NCBI RefSeq assembly: GCF_001661495.1
Contig: NZ_BDDT01000003.1
Coordinates: 124,001 to 188,000, forward strand
Direction: 5' to 3'
Length of the DNA stretch: 64,000 nucleotides
Origin: Pseudoalteromonas prydzensis
Lineage (GTDB): Bacteria > Pseudomonadota > Gammaproteobacteria > Enterobacterales > Alteromonadaceae
Part shown: piece after piece, positions 45,580 to 52,636 of the stretch
Layout: each line of letters opens with the position of its first letter
Position numbering within the stretch: the first letter of the stretch is position 1
Made by a program: the position numbers and the translations under genes
The notes under the pieces: model-generated
Database searches by the model: none
Seen by the model: the letters and a program-made list of their open reading frames with translations, nothing else
What the model was told of the DNA's origin: nothing

Positions 45580-46192
45580 TTTTTTTCATATTCATCCGGA
45601 TAATCCACAACCACGATTAATTAAACAAGCCGTGGATATTATTAAGCAAGGTGGCGTGGTGGTATACCCAACTGATTCTGGGTATGCAATAGGTTGTAAC
45701 TTGGGTAATAAGCAAGCGAAAGAACGTATTGAACGTATTCGTGGCATTGAAAAACACCATAACTTTACCTTGGTTTGTCGCGATTTATCTGAGTTATCGA
45801 CGTATGCACGGGTAGATAATCAGTTGTTTAGGCTTATTAAAAACAATACACCAGGGCCATACACGTTTATTTTTAAAGGTACTAAAGAAGTGCCTAAACG
45901 ATTATTAAATGATAAAAAGAAAACCATTGGTATTCGTGTCATTGAACACCCGATCACCTGTGCGATTTTAGCCGAATTGGGCGAGCCTCTAATGTCATGT
46001 TCGCTTATTTTACCTGGTGAACAATTTACAGAGTCGGACCCTGATGAAATACGCGATCGCATAGGACCGCTTGTTGATTTGATTATTCATGGTGGTTATT
46101 TAGCGGAGCAAGCAACCACAGTGATTGATTTATCAGAAGATACTGTTGAAGTTCTGCGAGTAGGCTGTGGTGATACGGCACCGTTTGAATAA
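45572..46192 (+). CDS. yciO: YciO/Sua5/YrdC-family protein
   Basis: 206 residues starting at ATG 45572 with AGGAG before it; a longer frame exists but would overlap rnm further. The YrdC fold is marked by AVDIIKQGGVVVYPTDSGYAIG, then KERIERIRG and NTPGPYTFIFKG, with MSCSLILPGE later. Relatives make threonylcarbamoyl-AMP for tRNA t6A; YciO is a paralogue whose role is less clear. The gene order rnm-yciO-scpA is standard. Confidence 0.94.
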   Translation: MSDFFHIHPDNPQPRLIKQAVDIIKQGGVVVYPTDSGYAIGCNLGNKQAKERIERIRGIEKHHNFTLVCRDLSELSTYARVDNQLFRLIKNNTPGPYTFIFKGTKEVPKRLLNDKKKTIGIRVIEHPITCAILAELGEPLMSCSLILPGEQFTESDPDEIRDRIGPLVDLIIHGGYLAEQATTVIDLSEDTVEVLRVGCGDTAPFE

Positions 46193-46201
46193 CACCTCGC
46201 G

Positions 46202-47029
46202 ATGACGCAGTTACCCACTGATAACGTGACTCAACAGCCAGCGCAGCAAAAGCTGCCGCTGGCTTTTTTGCATGGCAAAGAAGTCATAGATGCACCAGAA
46301 GACTTATATATCCCGCCCGATGCTCTTGAAATTATTTTAGAAACCTTTGAAGGTCCGCTGGATCTTTTACTGTATTTAATTAAAAAACATAAACTTGATA
46401 TTTTAGAACTGTCAATTTTTAGTATCACTGAGCAGTATGTTCGCTATGTTGAAATGATGAGTGAGTTTCAGTTAGAGCTGGCTGGTGAATATTTAGTGAT
46501 GGCGGCGCTGTTAGCACAAATAAAATCGCGTTTGCTATTACCTAAACACGAAGAGCTTGAGGAAGAAGAAGATCCACGTGCTGAACTTATACGCCGTTTA
46601 CAAGAATATGAACAATTTAAAAAAGCCGCTGAAAATTTAGATGACATTCCGCGTGTTGGTCGAGAAATATTTACCGCTCATGCTTTAATGGGCGAGCAAG
46701 AAGAGCCGAGTCAATTTTTACCGGATGTAGAATTAAAAGACTTACTTTTAGCGCTCAGTGATGTCATGGCCAGAGCCAAAACTTTTGAGCATCATCAGAT
46801 TACCGCTGAGGCACTTTCAACCCGAGAGCGCATGAGCCTAATTTTAGCTAAGCTCTCTAAAGCAGGCACACAACTGCCATTTACTGAGTTATTCACCTTA
46901 GATGAAGGGCGCAGCGGCGTAGTCGTTAGCTTTATCGCCATGTTAGAGCTTATTAAAGAAGGCTTGATCAGTTGCCTGCAAGTAGAGCCTGCCACGCAAA
47001 TATATATAGGTTTAGTTGATAATAATTAG
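46202..47029 (+). CDS. scpA: Segregation and condensation protein A
   Basis: 275 residues, a kleisin. The conserved start of the kleisin is ETFEGPLDLLLYLIKKHKLDI; LAGEYLVMAALLAQIKSRLLLP follows, and the C-terminal winged helix is VVVSFIAMLELIKEGLI. With SMC/MukB-like partners and ScpB it organises the chromosome. The usual next genes scpB and rluB are not here; a gene-cassette region begins at once after the stop. Confidence 0.96.
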   Translation: MTQLPTDNVTQQPAQQKLPLAFLHGKEVIDAPEDLYIPPDALEIILETFEGPLDLLLYLIKKHKLDILELSIFSITEQYVRYVEMMSEFQLELAGEYLVMAALLAQIKSRLLLPKHEELEEEEDPRAELIRRLQEYEQFKKAAENLDDIPRVGREIFTAHALMGEQEEPSQFLPDVELKDLLLALSDVMARAKTFEHHQITAEALSTRERMSLILAKLSKAGTQLPFTELFTLDEGRSGVVVSFIAMLELIKEGLISCLQVEPATQIYIGLVDNN

Positions 47030-47249
47030 TGATTTAGTCGTATCGTTGATCGGGTGGATATGTGTCGGCTTTCCTGTTCATTGGGTAATTTGTCGATATG
47101 CAAATGCTTCCTTCAAGGTTTATGTGGCAGTTAGTATCTTAGTAAGCCTAATTTTGTACTTTATTCAAAGTCAGGATTCTGTATTGTTTGCTCTGGCTGC
47201 GTTGTCTCAAGCAATGATATTTAGGTTCTATGTGTATAAGAAAACATAA
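47016..47249 (+). CDS. Small membrane protein of cassette 1 (unknown)
   Basis: A 77-residue frame with two or three hydrophobic helices (DLVVSLIGWICVGFPVHWV, then VAVSILVSLILYFI). It starts with TTG inside the scpA stop region and ends at the TAA where an attC-like site begins. There is no good ribosome binding site, so it may depend on translation of scpA or may be the remainder of a longer gene whose 5' part was lost. No family recognised. Confidence 0.5.
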   Translation: MIIISDLVVSLIGWICVGFPVHWVICRYANASFKVYVAVSILVSLILYFIQSQDSVLFALAALSQAMIFRFYVYKKT

Positions 47250-47344
47250 CAAGGCCATAAAATCAAGGACACAAAACAGCTGGCTGTGCTCCTTCGTTGC
47301 TAAGTATAGCCAGCTATTTTCTGCCGTTTATGGCAGCGTTTGCA
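47245..47344 (+). repeat. attC-like integron recombination site 1
   Basis: A long imperfect palindrome: GCCATAAA (47253-47260) with TTTATGGC (47327-47334), and inside it AGCTGGCT (47278-47285) with AGCCAGCT (47308-47315). It begins with ATAACAAGG right at the stop of the preceding frame and ends in GCGTTTGC where a cassette junction GTTRRRY is expected (one or two bases off). Size and architecture are those of the long attC sites of chromosomal integrons. Confidence 0.75.
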
Positions 47345-47360
47345 GCAAAAGGAAAGCTTC

Positions 47361-47672
47361 GTGGATTCATCCTATTTCAGAGATAAAATGCTCTCTCAAA
47401 TCACCATCGGATATGATTGGGAAACATTAAATAATTTCGCTGAAATCAAGCTTATTTCAAACAATGGAATAATCTCTTCATTTAAAATTTGTAAACTCAC
47501 GGAATATTCTCTTTACGAAGATTTTTCAGCTAGGTACATTAGTCAATGCAAGCTAATTGTAAGTAGTTCTATGGTTTTTTTAAGTTTGGATCCATTTGAT
47601 GAGTTATCTAACGAAATAGACTTGGACAACGATTGCCTATGGTTTAAGGGTAGTAACATTGAAGTAGTGTAA
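47361..47672 (+). CDS. Cassette 2 protein (unknown)
   Basis: About 103 residues. I take GTG at 47361 as start, because AAAAGGAAAG stands five bases before it; an ATG-less longer frame begins at 47340. The protein begins VDSSYFRDKMLSQITIG and has a DWETLNNFAEIKL segment and an acidic end. No domain recognised; size and composition resemble small immunity-like or cassette proteins, but that is a weak impression. It follows attC site 1 directly, and the group II intron remnant begins 10 bases after its stop. Confidence 0.6.
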   Translation: MDSSYFRDKMLSQITIGYDWETLNNFAEIKLISNNGIISSFKICKLTEYSLYEDFSARYISQCKLIVSSSMVFLSLDPFDELSNEIDLDNDCLWFKGSNIEVV

Positions 47673-47682
47673 TGTACTGCTA

Positions 47683-47767
47683 ATCGGGTAGCCGGAGGTC
47701 TCTAATCTCCAGCCCCCACACCACCCATCATGCGCTTTTTATTGATAGGAAGTGCAATGGGCGGTTC
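47683..47767 (-). ncRNA. 3' end of a group II intron RNA (domains V/VI, decayed)
   Basis: On the minus strand the order is GAACCGCC, an irregular hairpin, GGTGGTGTGGGGGC, then a GGAG...CTCC hairpin and CTACCCGAT. This is the layout I know from bacterial group II introns: domain V opening GAACCGCC and closing GGTGGTGTG, domain VI, and the 3' end CTAC(C/T)CGAT. The domain V loop is longer than normal, so it is probably inactive. The 3' end points toward the end of the cassette 2 frame. Confidence 0.6.
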
Positions 47768-47824
47768 ATCTCCCGAAATGAATATTGATCCAAATATCTC
47801 TCAATGACGCTAGATAGTCATTGC

Positions 47825-48109
47825 CTAATGCAATGTTAATTCCTTTTGTTTTTGAGCTTCTACAAGGGCCTTCGCTTCCAAGCGCCTACTTTTGGTACTG
47901 GTGATACCGAAGGCGATGGCTAGTTGCTCACTGACCCCCAATTTCATTAAACTGCGAACTTTGGTGCGTGCTATTCCTTATAAATAGCGCCAATGGCACC
48001 AGTAGCACACTCTTATCCTACGTCGGATCCAATGTTCTAAATCCACCGTTAGCTGATAAGCGTTGGTTATTGGGTAGTAGTGTCCCCAGCCGCGCAAATA
48101 CTTTTGGGT
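47825..48109 (-). pseudogene. Group II intron reverse transcriptase/maturase, C-terminal remnant
   Basis: Translation of the minus strand gives QKYLRGWGHYY, then LEHWIRRRIRVCYW, then an in-frame TAA (47980-47978), then RTKVRSLMKLGV, ending at a TAG (47827-47825). These match the maturase (X) domain end of group II intron-encoded proteins, where the usual text is YLRGW..YF, L(D/E)xWIRRRLRM..W and PRTR(V)xxLxxLGV. All of the reverse transcriptase domain is missing and a stop interrupts the rest. It lies just 5' of the intron RNA end on the same strand, as expected for one intron. Confidence 0.8.
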
Positions 48110-48167
48110 CTAGAATCTGTAGTACTCTAAAGCGCAGCGCCTCTTAACCTCTTTGTGAATAATTCAA

Positions 48168-48386
48168 TTAAAGATCTTTTGCACAAAGAGCAGAGAATGA
48201 GAAGTAAATGAGGATGAACTTGAAGGCTAATATTGATACATGAAAACACGATGCATTAATATAGATAGCTGCTACCTCACCAAATAAGCCATTCAAAGAC
48301 CTGTCATACCCTCCAAAACGCCAATTAAAGCAACAGCAAACCCCTTTATATATTTTACGTAAAATCGAAGTAACTAATTGAATCAA
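48168..48386 (-). CDS. Possible small hydrophobic ORF within the cassette region
   Basis: 72 residues from a TTG start, with a hydrophobic C-terminal half (FHVSILAFKFILIYFSFSAL) and GGYDRSLNGLFGEVAA in the middle. Reverse-oriented small membrane ORFs do occur in integron cassettes. There is no clear ribosome binding site, so it may be a chance frame. The rest of 48110-48443 shows nothing further. Confidence 0.3.
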   Translation of the reverse strand: MIQLVTSILRKIYKGVCCCFNWRFGGYDRSLNGLFGEVAAIYINASCFHVSILAFKFILIYFSFSALCAKDL

Positions 48387-48443
48387 AATAGGAACTCGGC
48401 TATGGTTAATGAATCAATAAAAAACGGGTTACTCTAGAGGCTC

Positions 48444-48450
48444 GTTAGGT
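48444..48450 (+). repeat. Integron core site (R' box) at the start of cassette 3
   Basis: GTTAGGT matches the GTTRRRY core at which integron integrases cut. The left half of the attC site is not recognisable; it may have been lost with the intron region. The next frame starts 4 bases on. Confidence 0.6.
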
Positions 48451-48454
48451 GCCC

Positions 48455-48961
48455 ATGAAACTATCTACCTTTATAGTTGTATTCTTGATCTTTTTAAGCG
48501 GCGTGGCCAATGCCGTTGAATTGTTTGATAGAGATTTGGCAAACGAAAAACTGACGCCAATTCTGCCAGTATTAAAAGCTGGCATCAAAAAGCACGATGT
48601 GTCTATTTTTGAAAAGTATGTGCTCTTTCCACTGAACATTAGCTACGAAGAGAAATATGTTACTGCGGATGGTAAAGTAAAAATGAGAACTGAAGAAATT
48701 CAAACTGCCAGTGAATTTCAAAAGCGGTTTGATGATATTTTTACGCCCACAGTTGTTAGTTTAATTGACTGCATTACTCCTGAGAATATGACATATAACA
48801 AGTACAAAGGTTTTGAAGCTGCTTATGGTGGGATTTGGTTTTATGATGTAGTCTTTGATGATACAAGCAAACGTTTGTTTGCGCTTGCAAGTATATCGAC
48901 GAATAAAAAAGCTACTGAAAAGTGGATAAAAGTACATTGTGATAAAACACCTAAAAAGTAA
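48455..48961 (+). CDS. Cassette 3 protein, exported, unknown
   Basis: 168 residues from ATG 48455, with a signal peptide (FIVVFLIFLSGVANA before VELFDRD), so it is probably periplasmic. The mature part is charged, with RTEEIQTASEFQKRFDDIF and a late Cys that could pair with another at DCITPENM. No family recognised. The start lies right behind a GTTAGGT core and the stop is 5 bases before an attC-like site, which is the exact frame of an integron gene cassette. Confidence 0.72.
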   Translation: MKLSTFIVVFLIFLSGVANAVELFDRDLANEKLTPILPVLKAGIKKHDVSIFEKYVLFPLNISYEEKYVTADGKVKMRTEEIQTASEFQKRFDDIFTPTVVSLIDCITPENMTYNKYKGFEAAYGGIWFYDVVFDDTSKRLFALASISTNKKATEKWIKVHCDKTPKK

Positions 48962-48966
48962 TACAA

Positions 48967-49023
48967 TTAACAAGCTAATTCATCCTACGCCAAACAGCGG
49001 TGCGGGTAATTTGAGCGTTAGGT
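48967..49023 (+). repeat. attC-like integron recombination site 2
   Basis: 57 bases from TTAACAAGC to GTTAGGT (49017-49023). AACAAGCTAATT at the left is complementary, with bulges, to AATTTGAGCGTT at the right. Length, ends and the GTTRRRY core fit a short attC site. Confidence 0.75.
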
Positions 49024-49035
49024 CTCATTAAGCAT

Positions 49036-49542
49036 ATGGGCACATTTCGAAATAAATTCTTACCGCTCATTGCATTTATTGCAGGGATCTTTTTAATAGT
49101 CACTTATTTCTTTGGAGAACAGTTTTTAACATCTATCCCAAAAAAATCGGAATTAACTAAATCTGCTGGTCAGATTGAGTGGGTAAAACGAGCAAGTAAA
49201 AATGGCAGAGATGTACGTTTCAAATTAAAAAATAAAGAAGCATTTGTTCATAATGGTTTTGGACGAACATTAGCAGAAGAACTCTATAATTCATTAACAA
49301 CAGAATATATTGTTGAAGTTTTAGCTGACCATTCGCAGCCGCAAAAACCAATGATGCATAAGTTTACTTATTATCCAGTATATGAAATCGTAATTAATGG
49401 TAAAAAGATCTACGCTTACGAAAGCGAAATAGCGACTATTAAACGTGCTTCAATAGTAGTGCTATTAGTCGGTATATTTTTTGTAATTTACTCTGTCTGG
49501 TATTATCGTAAACATAAAAAGCGTTTGTGGTTTAAAACTTAA
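49036..49542 (+). CDS. Cassette 4 protein, DUF3592-like membrane protein
   Basis: 168 residues with an N-terminal membrane helix (LIAFIAGIFLIVTYFFG) and another near the C-terminus (ASIVVLLVGIFFVIYSVWYY); between them a soluble beta-rich part of about 110 residues. Two helices flanking a small beta domain is the layout of DUF3592-type proteins; the match is only structural by eye. It begins 13 bases after the GTTAGGT core of attC site 2 and ends in a TTAACA that may start a further, degenerate attC. Confidence 0.65.
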   Translation: MGTFRNKFLPLIAFIAGIFLIVTYFFGEQFLTSIPKKSELTKSAGQIEWVKRASKNGRDVRFKLKNKEAFVHNGFGRTLAEELYNSLTTEYIVEVLADHSQPQKPMMHKFTYYPVYEIVINGKKIYAYESEIATIKRASIVVLLVGIFFVIYSVWYYRKHKKRLWFKT

Positions 49543-49580
49543 CACATATGAGCCTTAACCTGCCGATGCGGCTGCTAGGT
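49539..49580 (+). repeat. Degenerate attC-like end of the array
   Basis: TTAACAC at the stop of cassette 4, a GCCGATGCGGC hairpin, and GCTAGGT, one base from the GTTAGGT core. It is too short for a working site. The rest of 49581-49878 has no credible gene; an apparent frame at 49645 lacks a ribosome binding site and family features. Confidence 0.4.
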
Positions 49581-49891
49581 AAGTCACTTATGGCAAACAT
49601 GTAAACAACAAAACAGGGCTGGCCCATTTTTTGAAAAATTATAGTTGTCCTTTTTAATTGTCCTCAATTGTATGCACAATTACCATGACTCGCAAACTCG
49701 CACTCTTTACAAGAAAATGCAAACTCACCGATTGGCACTTTTATACGAGATAAGCCAACCCACACTCTCCGCACAAATACAATCTTGTCATTTTACTGTG
49801 CATATGCGCACACAACTTGTTTGTTTATCGCTATTTTCTTTTATCTAGAGACGGGCTATGCTGGTGTTATTGGATAGCGGAGTCAGTAAAC

Positions 49892-50446
49892 ATGTTTAAA
49901 AACACAAAATCTTCGTATGGTGTTGTTGCAATTGCATTACATTGGTTAATGGCTGCAATGGTAATTGGTTTGTTTGGCCTTGGTTTATACATGGTTGAAC
50001 TCACATACTATGATAGTTGGTATAAAGGTTCTTTAGATTTGCACAAAAGTGTCGGAATTACGCTGGTGGCGTTATTACTATTTCGCTTTGCTTGGCGTGC
50101 ATTAGGCACCCAACCGGAACCTTTATCAAACAGTAGCCCTGTGTTAAATAAAGTGGCTCATACAGCACATCTACTTTTATATGTGTTGCTTTGTATCATA
50201 GTGATTTCAGGGTATTTGATTTCTACTGCTGATGGTCGTTCGATTGAGGTGTTTACGTTGTTTAGTATTCCCGCAATTGATTTTTCAGTAGCTAATCAAG
50301 CAGATATTGCAGGTAAAATTCACTACTATGTGGCGTGTAGCTTAATAGGACTTGTGGTATTGCATGCACTTGGGGCGTTAAAACATCATTTTATCGATAA
50401 AGATAAAACCTTAATTAGAATGATCAAACCACAAAAGGATGATTAA
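49892..50446 (+). CDS. Cytochrome b561 family protein (YceJ-like)
   Basis: 184 residues from ATG 49892, which has GGAG nine bases upstream; the longer frame from 49817 is unlikely. Four membrane helices with heme-ligand histidines: H in ALHWLMAAM, H in LDLHKSVGIT, H in GKIHYYVAC and the H near LVVLHALGALKHH. It is a di-heme electron carrier of the inner membrane. It stands 3 bases before yceI, the common yceJ-yceI pair. Confidence 0.94.
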   Translation: MFKNTKSSYGVVAIALHWLMAAMVIGLFGLGLYMVELTYYDSWYKGSLDLHKSVGITLVALLLFRFAWRALGTQPEPLSNSSPVLNKVAHTAHLLLYVLLCIIVISGYLISTADGRSIEVFTLFSIPAIDFSVANQADIAGKIHYYVACSLIGLVVLHALGALKHHFIDKDKTLIRMIKPQKDD

Positions 50447-50449
50447 TAA

Positions 50450-51028
50450 ATGAAAAAATTACTTTTATCAGCTGCCGTTGCAGCAACCATGTTTGGTACA
50501 ACAGCTGTACAAGCTGCGGACTATGTTATTGACACTCAAGGTGCCCACGCATTTGTAAATTTTAAAATTAAGCATTTAGGCTACAGCTGGTTACATGGCC
50601 GTTTTAATACCTTTGATGGTAGTTTTAGTTATGATTCAGCCAACCCGAATGCATCCCAGATCATGGTGAACATTGATACTAAAAGTATTGATTCAAACCA
50701 CGCTGAGCGTGATAAGCACTTACGCGGTGGTGACTTCTTGAATGTAGATAAGTTTCCAACAGCGACATTTAAAAGTACCTCAATTAAATTTGATGAAGAT
50801 GGCGATGAAGCTGACGTGACAGGTGAGTTTACTCTACACGGCGTTACAAAAACAATTACCTTTGAAATTGATAAAATTGGTGAAGGTAAAGATCCATGGG
50901 GTGGATACCGTGTTGGTTTTGAAGGCGAAACTAGCTTGAAATTGGCTGACTTTGGTATTGATTACAACTTAGGCCCAGCATCAACACATGTCGATATTGG
51001 TTTATATATTGAAGGTGTTCGTAAGTAA
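50450..51028 (+). CDS. yceI: YceI-family periplasmic protein
   Basis: 192 residues, signal peptide cut near VQAADYV. The lipocalin-like YceI barrel binds polyisoprenoid-type ligands; the conserved starts DTQGAHAFVNFKIKHLGYS and LHGVTKTITFEI are present, ending VDIGLYIEGVRK. Partner of the cytochrome b561 gene upstream. A terminator follows. Confidence 0.96.
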   Translation: MKKLLLSAAVAATMFGTTAVQAADYVIDTQGAHAFVNFKIKHLGYSWLHGRFNTFDGSFSYDSANPNASQIMVNIDTKSIDSNHAERDKHLRGGDFLNVDKFPTATFKSTSIKFDEDGDEADVTGEFTLHGVTKTITFEIDKIGEGKDPWGGYRVGFEGETSLKLADFGIDYNLGPASTHVDIGLYIEGVRK

Positions 51029-51053
51029 CATACTTTATAAATCACAGTAGATT

Positions 51054-51083
51054 AAAAACGCCTCACTTAGTTGAGGCGTTTTT
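51054..51083. terminator. Bidirectional intrinsic terminator
   Basis: AAAACGCCTCA pairs with TGAGGCGTTTT. It ends the yceI transcript and overlaps the last codons of the converging binding-protein gene. Confidence 0.9.
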
Positions 51084-51920
51084 GTTTATTTGTAGGCGTT
51101 GCTCAAGCAAGGGTTTAAGATTATCGGGCAGCCAACGTAATAACACTTCTCTATAAGCTGGTTGTTGTTTTACCTGCTCCAGCGCTGCATTTAATACATT
51201 GACCTGTTCAATACCCTGTTCATTGTTAGTACATCCAATATAGCCATAACTAAGCTCAGGTGCTTCTGTGAGCGGCAATTGCATTAGTTCATCATCAAAG
51301 CTCATCGATTTTGCTAAATAATAATGCTCACTTGGGTAGCCTAATAAAATATCAATGCGTTTTTTCTTCAGCATGTAAGTCAAGCTGGCTAAGGTATCTC
51401 GCCCGGGGCGAATAATAATCGACGCATCGGCACTATTATTAATGACCGAATCAATTGCATCTCCATATGAGCGGCTCATAGAAATACCTAACGCGAGTTG
51501 ATATTTACTCAGTAGGGCTTGTAATGATACGGGCTTATTAATATCAAGTTTTAGCCGCTGCGCAAGCTCTTTATGAATAGCAACAGAAGGCGATAGGCCA
51601 ACCGTGGAGGTTTGCTCGCTAAAGTAGATGTGTTGCTTTCGATGTGGACTTTGGTAAAGAGACAACATGCAGTAAGTGTAATTAGGGTTGGTAAGCTCTT
51701 GAATGGTTCGACTCGATGGTAAAATAGTACGTTTGAATGTATAAGCAGGAAGTTGTTGCTCAAGCAATGTGATCACACTTTCATCACGACCGGTGCCTGC
51801 ATATTGATCGTTAAAAATATAGTAAGGGGCAAAGTCAGCGACGACCCAATTGATTGTTTTAGCGTGCACGGGAGCGCCAATTAACAATAATGAAAACGCA
51901 AAAAGAAAAGCAAACTGCAT
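51063..51920 (-). CDS. Periplasmic solute-binding-protein-like (SBP family 3 type, TIGR02285-like)
   Basis: 285 residues from ATG 51920 (a GTG four codons earlier is possible). Signal peptide ends at APVHAKT. The fold looks like the family 3 binding proteins: INWVVADFAPYYI start, then a second-lobe segment with LGISMSRSYGDAIDSV. No ABC transporter genes are close, so it may be a stand-alone sensor-like protein as in many Alteromonadales. Ligand unknown. Confidence 0.8.
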   Translation of the reverse strand: MQFAFLFAFSLLLIGAPVHAKTINWVVADFAPYYIFNDQYAGTGRDESVITLLEQQLPAYTFKRTILPSSRTIQELTNPNYTYCMLSLYQSPHRKQHIYFSEQTSTVGLSPSVAIHKELAQRLKLDINKPVSLQALLSKYQLALGISMSRSYGDAIDSVINNSADASIIIRPGRDTLASLTYMLKKKRIDILLGYPSEHYYLAKSMSFDDELMQLPLTEAPELSYGYIGCTNNEQGIEQVNVLNAALEQVKQQPAYREVLLRWLPDNLKPLLEQRLQINKNASTK

Positions 51921-51995
51921 TAATTCAACCACAGATAAATGAATAATATGGTTAAGTGTAGCAGTTGTAATTTAAAGGGGGGCATAAAAAGCAAA

Positions 51996-52015
51996 ACGCC
52001 AGCATTTGCTGGCGT
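51996..52015 (-). terminator. Intrinsic terminator of the 52048-52215 small gene
   Basis: On the minus strand ACGCCAGC, ATTT-type loop, GCTGGCGT, then TTTGCTTTTT. It is 33 bases after the stop of the small gene. Confidence 0.85.
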
Positions 52016-52047
52016 CATTTAATTGCAATAATGTAAAACACGATTGC

Positions 52048-52215
52048 TTAGTTGGCTTTTAACCATTTAACAAACTGACGTGCGTCACTTGCTTTAGTGA
52101 ACAAGGCATTTTTTAAACCTTGCGTATCAGAAAAAATAACACGTTGTTTATTTACTGAAATTGATTGCACTGGATGTGCTATTTGGATCATAGATCCGTT
52201 GTAACTATAAGACAT
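52048..52215 (-). CDS. Small conserved-looking ORF, 55 residues
   Basis: Starts MSYSYNGSMIQIAHPVQSIS and ends FVKWLKAN. A GTGAG lies before the ATG and a strong terminator after the stop, which make it a credible single-gene unit. It has no signal peptide or membrane helix; an alternation of strands (QSISVNKQRVIFSD) and a final helix suggest a small folded domain. No family recognised. It is too short for routine gene calling. Confidence 0.65.
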   Translation of the reverse strand: MSYSYNGSMIQIAHPVQSISVNKQRVIFSDTQGLKNALFTKASDARQFVKWLKAN

Positions 52216-52636
52216 AATAAAACTCACTTTTTTCTTGTTATCTTTAATGTGCGCTAATTTCTTTATTAGCTTTCAAAGCACAATTAGATAGACCGTGTTG
52301 TGTTTAGCTTCATTACAGTGTTGACGATCTTTATGACATTTATGCGACTATTAAAAAAATATGCCGTAGTCTGAATTGGGGTTCTCGCCGTACAATAACT
52401 TAGCTCTATAATATACGTTTTGCGGGGCTTACTGGATCAGGGTAAAGAGGTTAACCGCGAGGCTTTTTTAGGACCAAGAAGCGACTTTACCCCAGTACTT
52501 TTATTTAGGCAAGCGTTATTTTTAAATTTATTGCTAGTCATGTGGTTTTAACTATTGTATTTTATTTAGGTAAAGTGTCGAGAGTAGCTATGTTTCTGTA
52601 TTACTCGCCTTAACCCACAAATAATAAGAAGTAACT
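52216..52636. other. Intergenic region, 421 bases, with one hairpin
   Basis: No open frame with a start signal. It contains the long inverted repeat at 52430-52497 and two TTTTATTTAGG copies (near 52499 and 52559). Promoters of the flanking genes must lie here, but none is sure. Confidence 0.5.
52430..52497. ncRNA. Candidate structured RNA or regulatory hairpin
   Basis: TACTG (52430-52434) pairs with CAGTA (52493-52497) and GGGTAAAG (52440-52447) with CTTTACCC (52485-52492), with a 5-base bulge on one side. The inside holds GGTTAACC and CGC...GCG, which can form smaller stems. It lies 140 bases before the operon at 52637. It matches no riboswitch I know. Confidence 0.45.

Noticed and set aside
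48090..48109. Transposase instead of group II intron maturase as the source of the 47.8-48.1 kb remnant
   Set aside because: The reading frame through WIRRR and RTKVRSLMKLGV fits the maturase domain, there are no terminal inverted repeats, and an intron-like RNA 3' end lies downstream on the same strand.
48445..48639. Minus-strand frame over the 5' end of the cassette 3 gene
   Set aside because: It only mirrors the signal-peptide region of the plus-strand gene, which has an integron core and attC-like site at its ends.
49645..49848. 67-residue frame before the cytochrome b561 gene
   Set aside because: No ribosome binding site, no recognisable domain, irregular composition; it runs up to the real start region of the b561 gene.
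49817..49891. N-terminal extension of cytochrome b561
   Set aside because: The extension is not hydrophobic in the family pattern, while the ATG at 49892 has GGAG in place.
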